A DNA stretch of 64,000 nt from Mesorhizobium sp. 113-3-3 (lineage in GTDB: Bacteria; Pseudomonadota; Alphaproteobacteria; Rhizobiales; Rhizobiaceae), in contig NZ_AP023243.1 of assembly GCF_016756495.1 (NCBI RefSeq), positions 2,794,501 to 2,858,500 on the forward strand, given 5' to 3'. Each line of letters opens with the position of its first letter. Within the stretch, counting starts at the first letter, position 1. This document shows positions 16,966 to 25,133 of this stretch, one piece after another. Both the position numbers and the translations under genes were made by a program. The notes under the pieces were generated by a model. The model saw nothing but the letters and a program-made list of their open reading frames with translations. It did no database searches and was not told the DNA's origin.

Positions 16966-17326
16966 AAACTGTCCTCCCGGGATTGGATTGCGCTGGTACA
17001 ACTCGCGTCCGGCCGCGACGTTCCCTGGGGCCGAGAAATGCTTGATACGCGGCAGGAAGCCTTCTGGACCGGTGTGAACGGCACGGGTAATCCCTGACGC
17101 GAGCGCCCAAATGCCGGGTCGAAACTGATTCAACGGGCGCGCTTAAGCGTCTGTTCTTATGCTGGAATTTATGTCGTCGCGCAAAGCTGCAGCCCGTTGA
17201 TGCCGATCCGGCAGGGAAACCATGTCCGAACAATCCAAACCCGGTCCGTAACGGTTTGTTTCCTCGCTCGGCGTATCCACGGGAGGCCGCGTCGCGCATG
17301 GCCGACGCACAATGGACGCATGAAGC
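16966..17326. other. Intergenic region, divergent promoters
   Basis: About 360 bases between the PPOX-like gene and the diguanylate cyclase. I see no convincing gene, repeat or RNA; it should hold two divergent promoters, but none is clear by eye. Confidence 0.4.
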
Positions 17327-19240
17327 ATGGGTTCGCCCTGGTCCGAATTGCTGGCCAATCTCGCGGTCGTTGCGATGTTCGTTTCGGCCTGGATCCACAC
17401 GCATGTGTGGCTGGATCGCTGGCCGGCGGCGGTAAAGGCCGTGGCCTTCGGCCTGCTGATGGGCGCCGGCGCCATCATCCTGATGCTGACTCCCATGCAG
17501 CTGCAGCCGGGCGTGCTGGTCGATCTCAGAGCGACGATGATTGCCATTGCCGGCTTCTTCGGCGGCCCGGTCGCCGGTATCGTCGCAGGCGTCATGGCCG
17601 GTGCTTTCCGGACTTTCGAGGGCGGCATCGGCGCCTTCGCCGGAGCGGTCGGGATCGCGGCCACCATGCTGGTCGGCATCGCCGGCAATCTTGCGCTCAG
17701 GGGCCGGCGGCCCACCATGGCCGACATCATGATCCTGGGTGCCGCGACCGCGTGCGGATCGCTGCTTGGGCTGAGCGTCCTGCCGCGCTCGGTCGTGCAG
17801 ACGGTCCTGCCGCAGGTGGTGTTCCCCTCCACCCTCCTCATCTTCGTCTCCGTGGCGATGTCGGGGCTGGCGCTCTACCAGGAGCGGCGGCGCCTGGAGG
17901 CGCTGCAGTCGAGGCGCATCTTCAAGGCCGTGGTCGAAACCTTGCCCGACTGCCTGAACGTCAAGGATCGCGACGGACGGTTCATCGCCGCCAATCCGGC
18001 GACCGCCGAATTGATGCAAGCGGCCAACGCGAAGGCGCTGATCGGCAAGACGGATTTCGATTTCTACCCCAGCGAAACGGCTAAGGAATTCCGCGAGGAC
18101 GAGCTGGCCGTGCTGGCATCGGGCGTCGCCTCCACCATCGAGCAGCATCTTCATCACGAAGACGGCACCGACGCCTGGCTGGCGACGCTGAAGGCGCCGT
18201 TTCGCGATAAGGCCGGTGCCGTCATCGGCCTGATCACGCACAATCGCGACATCACCCAACGCAAGCAGCTGGAGACCGAGCTGGCGGAAAGCCAGGCCAG
18301 GCTCGGAGACGCGCTGACGCATATGGCCGACGGCCTGGTGATGTTCGACCCGGACGGCAGGCTGATGCTGTGCAACGCCCAGTACCGCACCATGTTTCCG
18401 AAGACGGCCGATTTGAGGGTGCCGGGTGCCGATTATCGCGACATTCTGCGTGCGTCGGTGGCGCGCGGTGAAAGCGTCACGCCGCCCGACGCGGTCGAGG
18501 GGTGGATCGCCGAGATCATGGCCATGCAGACATTGTCCAGCCACCGCCAGGTCCGGCTCGCCGACGGGCGCTGGCTCGACGTGCGGACCCGGCCGACCGG
18601 CGATGGCGGCAGCCTGAGCGTGTTTTCCGACATCACCGAGGCCAAGCACGTCGAAGCCGAACTGCTGGCCGCCAACGAAAAGCTGAACCTTCTGGCGCAT
18701 CGCGACGGGCTGACCGAACTGTTGACGCGGCGCGCCTTCGACGACGCGCTGGCGCGCGAATTCGCGCGTGGCCGGCGCAACATGACGCCGCTCAGCCTGC
18801 TCATCATCGATGTCGACTGGTTCAAGCGCTTCAACGATCATTACGGCCATCCGGCGGGCGACGAATGCCTGCGCGCCGTCAGCGGCTGCATCGAGGCAAC
18901 GGCACGGCGGCCGGCCGACGCGGCGGCGCGCTATGGCGGCGAGGAGTTCGCGCTCGTGCTGCCCGAGACCGAGGCGCGGGGCGCCTTCGTCATCGCCGAA
19001 ACGCTCAGGAGCAAGGTGCGCGACCTCCGGCTTGCGCATGCCGGCAGCGAAAAGGGCATCGTCACTGTCAGCATCGGGGTCGGCACTTTCGACGGGAGTG
19101 CCGACATCGAGATCGCCGATCTCTTACGGCGCGCCGACGAGGCCCTCTATGGCGCCAAGGCCGCCGGGCGGGACCGCGTGCATGGCTGGCGCCCGCATCT
19201 GAGCGAACCACGCCCGACGGGTTCTTGGCGCAAAGCGTAA
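17327..19240 (+). CDS. Membrane-bound PAS-PAS-GGDEF diguanylate cyclase
   Basis: A 637-residue sensor enzyme. Residues about 1-190 hold five to six membrane segments with the 5TMR-LYT pattern (GFFGGPVAGIVAGVMAGAFR, then GAVGIAATMLVGIAGNLAL). Two PAS domains follow (about 200-320, RIFKAVVETLPDCLNVKDRD; about 330-450, ALTHMADGLVMFDPDG). The C-terminal GGDEF domain starts at DGLTELLTRRAFDDAL and has an intact GGEEF active site. RPAD sits exactly five residues before it and matches the RxxD product-inhibition site. It would make cyclic di-GMP from GTP in response to a membrane or cytoplasmic signal and is likely to influence motility and exopolysaccharide. No EAL domain is present. Single gene; regulation unknown. 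Confidence 0.93.
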   Translation: MGSPWSELLANLAVVAMFVSAWIHTHVWLDRWPAAVKAVAFGLLMGAGAIILMLTPMQLQPGVLVDLRATMIAIAGFFGGPVAGIVAGVMAGAFRTFEGGIGAFAGAVGIAATMLVGIAGNLALRGRRPTMADIMILGAATACGSLLGLSVLPRSVVQTVLPQVVFPSTLLIFVSVAMSGLALYQERRRLEALQSRRIFKAVVETLPDCLNVKDRDGRFIAANPATAELMQAANAKALIGKTDFDFYPSETAKEFREDELAVLASGVASTIEQHLHHEDGTDAWLATLKAPFRDKAGAVIGLITHNRDITQRKQLETELAESQARLGDALTHMADGLVMFDPDGRLMLCNAQYRTMFPKTADLRVPGADYRDILRASVARGESVTPPDAVEGWIAEIMAMQTLSSHRQVRLADGRWLDVRTRPTGDGGSLSVFSDITEAKHVEAELLAANEKLNLLAHRDGLTELLTRRAFDDALAREFARGRRNMTPLSLLIIDVDWFKRFNDHYGHPAGDECLRAVSGCIEATARRPADAAARYGGEEFALVLPETEARGAFVIAETLRSKVRDLRLAHAGSEKGIVTVSIGVGTFDGSADIEIADLLRRADEALYGAKAAGRDRVHGWRPHLSEPRPTGSWRKA

Positions 19241-19280
19241 GCCCTGGCTGTCACAGCCTTGTCATGATCGGCTGGCATTA

Positions 19281-19304
19281 ATCCATAAATCTGGATAGAT
19301 GGAT
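19281..19304 (+). promoter_or_regulatory. Candidate ArsR operator upstream of the ars cluster
   Basis: ATCCAT (19281-19286) and ATGGAT (19299-19304) form a perfect inverted repeat around a 12-base spacer that contains a further CTGGAT. It ends two bases before the arsR ATG at 19307. The position and dyad are typical for autoregulation by ArsR. Binding is inferred. Confidence 0.55.
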
Positions 19305-19306
19305 TG

Positions 19307-19639
19307 ATGGACAAGACAACAGCATTGCTGGCGCTCGCCGCACTCGGCCAGGAAACCAGGCTGGAGGTGTTCCGGCTGCTGGTGCGGGCCGGGGCCGAAG
19401 GTGTGCCGGCGGGCGAGATCGCGACAAGGCTCGGCACCGTGCAGAACACCATGTCGGCGCATCTGAAGATCCTCGGTCAGGCGGGCCTGGTGCATGCCGA
19501 GCGCGAAGGGCGCAGCGTGCGCTATACGGCCGACATGACCGGGTTCCGCGATCTGCTGGCCTATCTGATGGAGGATTGCTGCAATGGCGCGCCGGAGCTT
19601 TGCCAGCCGATCCTCCAGGCGGTGACCTGTAAATGTTGA
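19307..19639 (+). CDS. arsR: ArsR-family arsenic-responsive repressor
   Basis: A 110-residue winged-helix repressor heading the ars cluster. LAALGQETRLEVFRLLVRAG and NTMSAHLKILGQAGLVHAEREGRSVRY (split here by the recognition helix) are standard ArsR motifs. The arsenite-binding Cys are not in the classical CVCDL helix; instead the C-terminus carries EDCCNGAPELC and a final CKC, like the AfArsR type with a vicinal Cys pair near the end. ATG at 19307 is taken as start; a TTG three bases earlier is in frame but less likely. It should repress itself and the downstream acr3-arsC genes until As(III) or Sb(III) binds. Confidence 0.9.
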   Translation: MDKTTALLALAALGQETRLEVFRLLVRAGAEGVPAGEIATRLGTVQNTMSAHLKILGQAGLVHAEREGRSVRYTADMTGFRDLLAYLMEDCCNGAPELCQPILQAVTCKC

Positions 19640-19697
19640 GGTGGGCGCCATGACCGATCGCGATCTGCCCAAGACTGGCTGAGCCAAGGAAATCATC

Positions 19698-20804
19698 ATG
19701 TCAGATCACGTTCTGAATGCCGGCGAGACGGCACAGCCGACTATCGGTTTCGTCGAGAAGTACCTGACGGTATGGGTGGCGCTGTGCATCGTCGCCGGTG
19801 TTGCCCTTGGCCATTTGCTGCCTGGCGTGTTCGGCGCCATCGCCTCCGCGGAGGTCGCCAACGTCAATATCCCCGTTGCCGTGCTGATCTGGCTGATGAT
19901 CGTGCCCATGCTGCTGCGTGTCGATTTCGCTTCGCTGGCCAGTGTCGGCACCTATTGGCGCGGGATCGGGGTCACTCTCTTCATCAACTGGGCGGTGAAG
20001 CCGTTTTCCATGGCGCTGTTGGGCTGGTTGTTCGTCGGCTGGCTGTTCCGGCCCTGGTTGCCCGCCGCGCAAATCGATTCCTACATAGCCGGGCTGATCA
20101 TTCTCGCGGCGGCCCCGTGCACCGCCATGGTGTTCGTCTGGTCCAACCTTACGCGCGGCGAGCCGAACTTTACGCTGTCGCAGGTTGCGCTCAACGATGC
20201 GATCATGATTGTCGCCTTTGCGCCCATCGTCGGCCTGCTGCTCGGGCTGTCGGCGATCACGGTGCCATGGGCTACGCTTGTGCTGTCGGTTGCCCTCTAC
20301 ATCGTCCTGCCGGTGCTGGTTGCTCAACTGGTTCGCTGGCGGCTGCTGGCGACTGGGCAGCACGCGCTGGATGCGCTGTTGGCCGCGTTGCAGCCCTTGT
20401 CGCTGATTGCCCTGCTGGCAACCCTGGTGCTCCTGTTCGGCTTTCAGGGCGAGCAGATCATCGCTCAGCCGCTGGTGATCGCGCTGCTTGCGGTGCCGAT
20501 CCTGATCCAGGTCTATTTCAACTCCGGTCTTGCCTATCTGCTCAACCGAATCTCCGGCGAGCGGCATTGCGTGGCCGGACCATCGGCCTTGATCGGTGCA
20601 TCCAACTTCTTCGAACTGGCGGTCGCAGCCGCGATCGCGCTTTTCGGGCTGAATTCCGGCGCGGCACTGGCAACCGTTGTCGGCGTGCTGATCGAGGTTC
20701 CAGTCATGCTTTCAGTCGTGTGGATCGTGAACCGAAGCAGAGGCTGGTACGAACAGGGGGCGGCCGTCCGCAACACCGCTTCTCGCGAAAGGACCGCGCC
20801 ATGA
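19698..20804 (+). CDS. acr3: ACR3-family arsenite efflux permease
   Basis: A 368-residue membrane protein of the ACR3 (BASS-related) family with about ten spans. The conserved block AAPCTAMVFVWSNLTRGEPNFTL, whose Cys is needed for transport, is present (residues about 137-160), as is LNDAIMIVAFAPIVGLLLG. It exports As(OH)3 driven by the proton motive force and does not need ArsA. AAGGA lies upstream of the ATG. A stop-start overlap of four bases joins it to arsC. Fifty-eight bases separate it from arsR, in which a tiny open frame is seen. Rhizobial ars operons commonly use ACR3 rather than the E. coli type ArsB. Confidence 0.95.
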   Translation: MSDHVLNAGETAQPTIGFVEKYLTVWVALCIVAGVALGHLLPGVFGAIASAEVANVNIPVAVLIWLMIVPMLLRVDFASLASVGTYWRGIGVTLFINWAVKPFSMALLGWLFVGWLFRPWLPAAQIDSYIAGLIILAAAPCTAMVFVWSNLTRGEPNFTLSQVALNDAIMIVAFAPIVGLLLGLSAITVPWATLVLSVALYIVLPVLVAQLVRWRLLATGQHALDALLAALQPLSLIALLATLVLLFGFQGEQIIAQPLVIALLAVPILIQVYFNSGLAYLLNRISGERHCVAGPSALIGASNFFELAVAAAIALFGLNSGAALATVVGVLIEVPVMLSVVWIVNRSRGWYEQGAAVRNTASRERTAP

Positions 20805-21223
20805 CCATCACCATCTATCACAACCCTGCCTGCGGCACGTCGCGCAACACGCTGGCGATCATCCGCCAGTCCGGCGAGGAGCCGCAGGTGATCGAATATC
20901 TGAAGACGCCGCCGTCGCGCGAAAAGCTCGTCGAACTGATCGAGGCGATGGGTATGACGCCGCGCGCGCTGCTGCGCGAGAAGGGCACGCCCTATGCGGA
21001 ACTCGGCCTCGGCGACCCCAAATGGAGCGACGACGAGATCCTCGACTTCATGCTGGCGCATCCGATCCTGATCAACCGGCCGATCGTGGTGAGCCCGCTC
21101 GGCGCAGTCCTGGCCCGGCCGTCCGAAGCGGTGCTCGATATCCTGCCCAATCCGGACATCGGCCCGTTCACCAAGGAGGACGGCGAGGTCGTCATCGATG
21201 CCGACGGCAAACGCGTGGTTTGA
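20801..21223 (+). CDS. arsC: Arsenate reductase, glutaredoxin-dependent ArsC
   Basis: A 140-residue ArsC of the E. coli R773 type. TIYHNPACGTSRNTLAII carries the catalytic Cys12 (in NPACGTSR), and the Arg triad positions are seen in LIEAMGMTPRALLR, HPILINRPIVVSPLG and LARP. It reduces arsenate to arsenite using glutathione and glutaredoxin, supplying the substrate of ACR3. The ATG at 20801 overlaps the acr3 stop (ATGA), so the two are translationally coupled. A longer reading in this frame starts far inside acr3 and is spurious. Confidence 0.95.
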   Translation: MTITIYHNPACGTSRNTLAIIRQSGEEPQVIEYLKTPPSREKLVELIEAMGMTPRALLREKGTPYAELGLGDPKWSDDEILDFMLAHPILINRPIVVSPLGAVLARPSEAVLDILPNPDIGPFTKEDGEVVIDADGKRVV

Positions 21224-21226
21224 GAG

Positions 21227-21250
21227 CTATTTCGAAAAATATCGAAATAG
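21227..21250 (+). promoter_or_regulatory. Perfect dyad, likely operator of second ArsR
   Basis: CTATTTCGA (21227-21235) and TCGAAATAG (21242-21250) are perfect 9-base inverted arms with a 6-base spacer. The dyad ends just before a candidate -35 (TTGACG, 21254-21259) and 38 bases upstream of the second arsR. The TATTTCGA half-site recurs at 21624-21631, before the flavoprotein gene. It differs from the operator at 19281, so the two ArsR proteins probably have separate sites. Confidence 0.65.
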
Positions 21251-21288
21251 GACTTGACGGTTCCCGCCGCTGGCCGCATGCTATTTCC

Positions 21289-21609
21289 ATGAAACTCGAA
21301 CAAGCAGCCAAACAGCTGGAAGCGCTCGGCAATCCGACGCGGCTGAACCTCTATCGTATCCTGGTGCGGGCCGGCGAGGCGGGCCGGCCGGTCGGCTTCC
21401 TGCAGGAGAGCCTCGGCATCGCCGCCTCGACGCTGTCGCACCATCTGCACCGCCTGATCCTGACCGGGCTGGTCAGCCAGGAGCGGCAGGCGACGACGCT
21501 GATCTGCCGCGCCAACTATCCCATGATGAACGATCTCATCGGCTTCCTGGCCGATGAATGCTGCGCCGATGCGGCCTGCAACCCGGCAGCGGGTGACGCG
21601 GCCGCCTGA
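21289..21609 (+). CDS. Second ArsR-family repressor of the ars cluster
   Basis: A 106-residue winged-helix protein. LEALGNPTRLNLYRILVRAGEAG and GIAASTLSHHLHRLILTGLV are the usual ArsR helices, and the C-terminus has ECCADAAC, another vicinal Cys pair plus a third Cys, typical of As(III)-sensing members of the AfArsR-like group. The start at 21289 follows the dyad operator at 21227-21250 and lacks a strong ribosome binding site; an upstream in-frame reading would run backwards into arsC and is rejected. It sits between arsC and the flavoprotein gene and very probably regulates itself and the flavoprotein-MFS pair. Confidence 0.88.
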   Translation: MKLEQAAKQLEALGNPTRLNLYRILVRAGEAGRPVGFLQESLGIAASTLSHHLHRLILTGLVSQERQATTLICRANYPMMNDLIGFLADECCADAACNPAAGDAAA

Positions 21610-21622
21610 TTTTTTTTGCCTG

Positions 21623-21636
21623 TTATTTCGATAATA
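21623..21636 (+). promoter_or_regulatory. Second TATTTCGA site before the flavoprotein gene
   Basis: TTATTTCGATAATA holds the same TATTTCGA half-site as the dyad at 21227 with an imperfect second arm. It lies 18-31 bases upstream of the flavoprotein ATG and just before its GGAAGGA ribosome binding site, so it probably allows the second ArsR to control the flavoprotein-MFS pair. Confidence 0.45.
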
Positions 21637-21653
21637 CCGGAAGGATAGAAGCT

Positions 21654-23039
21654 ATGGACAAGCAAAATGATCTGCCTATCGCCGTCATCGGCGCCGGCCC
21701 GGTTGGCCTCGCGGCCGCCGTTCATCTCATGGCGCGGGGCCTGCCGGTGAAGCTCTATGAAGCCGGCGATGGTGTCGCGGCCAATCTGCGGGATTGGGGC
21801 CATGTGCGGGTGTTCACGCCCTGGCGCTATTGCGTCGATGGGGCGGCCCGCAAGCTGCTCGAAAGCCATGGCTGGCGGATGCCGGACGGGGAAGCCTTTC
21901 CGACCGCCGACGAACTCGTCGCGCGCTATCTCGAGCCGCTCGCCAGCCAACTCGCGCCGGCGATCGAAACCGAGGCGCGTGTCGTTGCCATATCGCGCTG
22001 GGGCGCCGACAAGGTGCGCGGCAGCGAGCGCGCGGCACGGCCGTTCATGCTCGTGGTCGAAACCGCCGATGGCATCCGGCGCGACAGGGCGCGGGCGGTC
22101 ATCGACGCCTCGGGGACTTGGCGCACGCCCAATCCGCTCGGCGCCGGCGGCATCGCGGCGGAGGGCGAGGCGAAGTTCGCCGACCGCATCGCCTATGGCA
22201 TCCCCGACATTCTCGGCCGCGACCGCGTGCTTTATGCCGGCCGCACGACGCTGGTCGCGGGTTCCGGCCATTCGGCGGCCAACGCCTTGCTCGACCTTGC
22301 CCGGCTGGCGGATGAAGCGCCCGGCACGGCCTTCATCTGGGCGGTGCGCGGAACCGATCTCGTTCGCATCTATGGCGGCGGCGACGCCGACCAATTGCCG
22401 GCGCGCGGCGAACTCGGCGCCGATGTGCGCGACCTCGCCGAAAGCGGCCGCGTCCAACTGGTGACGGGCTTTGCGACGCTTGCCATCCGCGAGCACAACG
22501 GCCGGCTGGTCGTCGAGGGGCAAAGCGGGGAGGGCTTGGCTCGACTCGGTCCGGTCGACCGCATCATCGCCGCGACCGGGCAGCGCCCGGACCTGTCGCT
22601 GACCCGCGAGCTCAGGCTCGATCTCGATCCATGGCTGGAAGGCGTCAAGGCGCTGGGGCCGCTCATCGATCCCAACGAGCATTCATGCGGCGACGTGCCG
22701 CCGCACGGCCACCGCGAACTCAGCCATCCGGAGCCCGGCTTCTACACGGTCGGCATCAAGAGCTATGGCCGTGCGCCGACCTTCCTGCTGTTGACCGGCT
22801 ACGAGCAGGTCCGCTCAGTCGCGGCGGCGATCGCCGGCGACATGGCGGCGGCCGACGCGGTGCAATTGGTGCTACCCGAAACCGGCGTCTGCACGGTGCC
22901 GGCGGGCCGCGCTTCGCAGGGCTGTTGCGGCGGGCCGGCGCCGGCCGAGGTCGATGCCTGCTGCGTGGCGGATGTCGATGCCAAGGCCGCCGGCAAAGGC
23001 GGCTGCGGTTGCGCGGGCAAGATGGAAGCCGCCGAGTGA
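21654..23039 (+). CDS. Ars-linked FAD/NAD(P) flavoprotein with Cys-rich tail
   Basis: A 461-residue flavoprotein with two dinucleotide-binding motifs: IAVIGAGPVGLAAAVHLMARG (split motif starting at residue 9, FAD) and LVAGSGHSAANALLDLARLA at about 200 (NADPH). RIIAATGQRPDLSL is the ATG motif of flavin monooxygenase-like and thioredoxin reductase-like folds. The last 50 residues are unusual: SQGCCGGPAPAEVDACC, then GKGGCGCAGK, giving six Cys in pairs, reminiscent of the CC pairs of ArsD and of soft-metal-binding tails. Flavoproteins of this kind occur in many ars clusters, some called ArsO, and their reaction is not firmly established. Its stop overlaps the MFS gene start (GTGA). The Cys tail suggests direct As(III) or Sb(III) binding, which is inference. 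Confidence 0.85.
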   Translation: MDKQNDLPIAVIGAGPVGLAAAVHLMARGLPVKLYEAGDGVAANLRDWGHVRVFTPWRYCVDGAARKLLESHGWRMPDGEAFPTADELVARYLEPLASQLAPAIETEARVVAISRWGADKVRGSERAARPFMLVVETADGIRRDRARAVIDASGTWRTPNPLGAGGIAAEGEAKFADRIAYGIPDILGRDRVLYAGRTTLVAGSGHSAANALLDLARLADEAPGTAFIWAVRGTDLVRIYGGGDADQLPARGELGADVRDLAESGRVQLVTGFATLAIREHNGRLVVEGQSGEGLARLGPVDRIIAATGQRPDLSLTRELRLDLDPWLEGVKALGPLIDPNEHSCGDVPPHGHRELSHPEPGFYTVGIKSYGRAPTFLLLTGYEQVRSVAAAIAGDMAAADAVQLVLPETGVCTVPAGRASQGCCGGPAPAEVDACCVADVDAKAAGKGGCGCAGKMEAAE

Positions 23040-24328
23040 CCGAGGGCAAGATCCCCGCTTCCGCCATCTGGGCGCTGGGCGCCACGCAGATCATCGGCTA
23101 CGGCACGCTGTATTACAGCTACAGCATCCTGGCGCCGGCGGTGGCGGCGGAACTCGCCTGGTCGCAGAAATGGGTGTTCGCGGTGCTGTCGGTGTCGCTG
23201 CTGGCAAGCGCTGTCCTGGCGCCGTTCGCGGGCAGCCTGGCGGACCGGGTCGGGGCAGGGCGCCTGATGGTGCCGGGATCGCTGGCGGCGGCGAGCGCGC
23301 TGCTGTTGTGCGCGCTGGCGCCTGGACGCGCCGGCTTTGCGCTCGGCGTGCTGGCCATGGAGCTCGCCTCCTGCTTCGTGCTCTACAGCACGGCCTTCGT
23401 CGCCATCGTGCAGCTCGGCGGCGCGCGCCGCGGCATCACCCATCTCACCTTGATCGCCGGCTTCGCCTCGACGCTGTTCTGGCCCTTGACGACGCTGCTG
23501 CATCATCACCTCGGCTGGCGCGAGGTGCTCATTCTCTTTGCCGCGCTCAATGCTTTTGTCTGCCTGCCGATCCATTGGTGGCTGGCCCGGCTTTCCAGCC
23601 ATGCCGGCAAGGCACGGGAGAGGATTGTCCCGGTGACACCAGGCCTGTCGGGGCCGGCGCCCGGCGGGCGAGGGTCGCTCCTGTTCGTCCTGGTGCTGGC
23701 CGGCTTTGCCATTGAGGGCTTCATGCTTTCGGCTGTTCTCGTGCAGATGGTGCCGCTGCTCACCCTGGTCGGTCTCGGCGGCGCCTCGGTGCTGGTCGCC
23801 AGCCTGTTTGGCCCTTCGCAAGTGGCGAGCCGGCTGGTCAACATGCTGTTCGGCCGGGGCCTGTCGCAGACAGCGCTGGCGCTCGGCGCGACCGCGGCCC
23901 TCGCCGGCGGCCTTGCGGTGCTGCTCGTGGTGGCGCCCTCCGTCCCCGGCGCCATGCTGTTCGCCGTGCTTTTCGGCTTCGGCTCGGGCCTGATGAGCAT
24001 TGTCGGCGGCACGCTGCCGCTCGAATTGTTCGGCCGGGAACGCTACGGCTCCTATGTCGGCTGGATCACGGCGGCGCGCCAGTTCAGTTCCGCCTTCGCC
24101 CCGTTCGGCCTCACTTTGACGATCGCAGGCCTCGGCGTCTTCCCGGCCCTGTGGCTCAACGTCGTGGTCGGCCTGTTCGGCATCGCGGCCTTCGCCGCCG
24201 TCGCGCTGATCAGCCGGAAATCGCGTAGGGGTGAGGAGAGCGGCACGGTCGCGGTCGCGCCGGACGCGGCTGGATTTACTGCATCGCCAGATTACATTTC
24301 AGGTGCTCGCCTGAAAACGCTGAACTGA
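23036..24328 (+). CDS. MFS transporter of the ars cluster
   Basis: A 430-residue major facilitator protein with about 12 spans. The GTG at 23036 overlaps the flavoprotein stop by four bases and gives a normal N-terminus (TEGKIPASAIWALGATQIIG). The motif-A loop reads GSLADRVGAGRLM. The pattern IGYGTLYYSYSILAPAVAAE is typical of MFS proteins that accompany ars flavoproteins in alphaproteobacteria, and ArsK-like and ArsJ-like MFS exporters are known in arsenic resistance. Co-translation with the flavoprotein suggests that it exports the product of that enzyme or an arsenic/antimony conjugate. The last 37 bases overlap the convergent methyltransferase gene. Confidence 0.88.
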   Translation: MTEGKIPASAIWALGATQIIGYGTLYYSYSILAPAVAAELAWSQKWVFAVLSVSLLASAVLAPFAGSLADRVGAGRLMVPGSLAAASALLLCALAPGRAGFALGVLAMELASCFVLYSTAFVAIVQLGGARRGITHLTLIAGFASTLFWPLTTLLHHHLGWREVLILFAALNAFVCLPIHWWLARLSSHAGKARERIVPVTPGLSGPAPGGRGSLLFVLVLAGFAIEGFMLSAVLVQMVPLLTLVGLGGASVLVASLFGPSQVASRLVNMLFGRGLSQTALALGATAALAGGLAVLLVVAPSVPGAMLFAVLFGFGSGLMSIVGGTLPLELFGRERYGSYVGWITAARQFSSAFAPFGLTLTIAGLGVFPALWLNVVVGLFGIAAFAAVALISRKSRRGEESGTVAVAPDAAGFTASPDYISGARLKTLN

Positions 24329-24918
24329 AAGGACTGCGAGGAGCCCCATGGTGTCAGATGCAGATGGTCGAGTGTGCGAACGAGGGCAAAGCCGGATCCA
24401 AGGACTTGGGCGAGGGTGCTTGCATCGTATCGTTGAACCGGCAAACCGCTGCATTTCTCCGGTCCGTCGAGCGCGAAAGTCGCGATAATCGCGTAGCCAT
24501 TCGGTGCGAGTGCCCGCCTGAGTGTGAAGAGGTAAGCGTCACGGTCCGCTTTTTCGACCATGAAATGAAAGGCAGCCCTGTCATGCCAGACATCGTAAAG
24601 TCGTCTCGGCGACCAAGCACGAATGTCAGCCACGATCCACTCGATTTGGCGGCCTGCCCCAGCCCGTCGACCACGAGCCGCCGCGATCGCCGCCGCGGAG
24701 AGGTCCAGGACAGTGACGTCCTCGAAGTGTTGTTCCCCAAGATTATCCACCAGTCGAGAGGCGCCGCCTCCTACGTCAACGACGGCCGAACTGGGATGGG
24801 CAATTTCCTTGATCAACGAAAGAGAGGGTTCGGGACTATCTTGGAACCAACTGACGCCGTCCTCCCGTTTCGCTTCGTATGTCGCGTTCCAGTGCAACCG
24901 CGATGCCTCTTTCTCCAT
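24292..24918 (-). CDS. Class I SAM-dependent methyltransferase
   Basis: A 208-residue Rossmann-fold methyltransferase. Motif I is VVDVGGGASRLVDNL, motif II VTVLDLSAAAIAAARGR, and YDVWHDRAAFHFM is the post-motif typical of small thiopurine- or tellurite-type methyltransferases. The start at 24918 is preferred since GAGG lies eight bases upstream; an ATG at 24945 in frame is possible but its site is too close. It lacks the Cys set of ArsM, so it is not an arsenite methyltransferase of the known type despite its location. Its 3' end overlaps the MFS gene by 37 bases on the opposite strand. The substrate is unknown. Confidence 0.85.
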   Translation of the reverse strand: MEKEASRLHWNATYEAKREDGVSWFQDSPEPSLSLIKEIAHPSSAVVDVGGGASRLVDNLGEQHFEDVTVLDLSAAAIAAARGRRAGAGRQIEWIVADIRAWSPRRLYDVWHDRAAFHFMVEKADRDAYLFTLRRALAPNGYAIIATFALDGPEKCSGLPVQRYDASTLAQVLGSGFALVRTLDHLHLTPWGSSQSFQFSVFRRAPEM

Positions 24919-25133
24919 CGGACCCGGCCTCACTTTTGATGACATCCTTCAGCATATCAGTCGCCCTGGCCGGCCGTGATCAATTTGTGGAAGCACGATT
25001 ATTCTGACCGGCAAGGATCGATCTGGCAGGCGCTGTTCCCGCCAAGGCACAGATTTCTGCCAGCTGAGATTGCGCGGAAGTGCCAACCGACATTGCGCTA
25101 CACTTTTTCCCGGCATTCGCGGAAAATGCAGGG

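Noticed and set aside
16721..19039. A 772-codon open frame on the minus strand
   Set aside because: It mirrors the diguanylate cyclase on the other strand; the sense product has recognisable PAS and GGDEF domains.
24292..24918. ArsM (arsenite methyltransferase) next to the ars cluster
   Set aside because: The protein lacks the conserved Cys residues and length of ArsM, and is convergent to the cluster.
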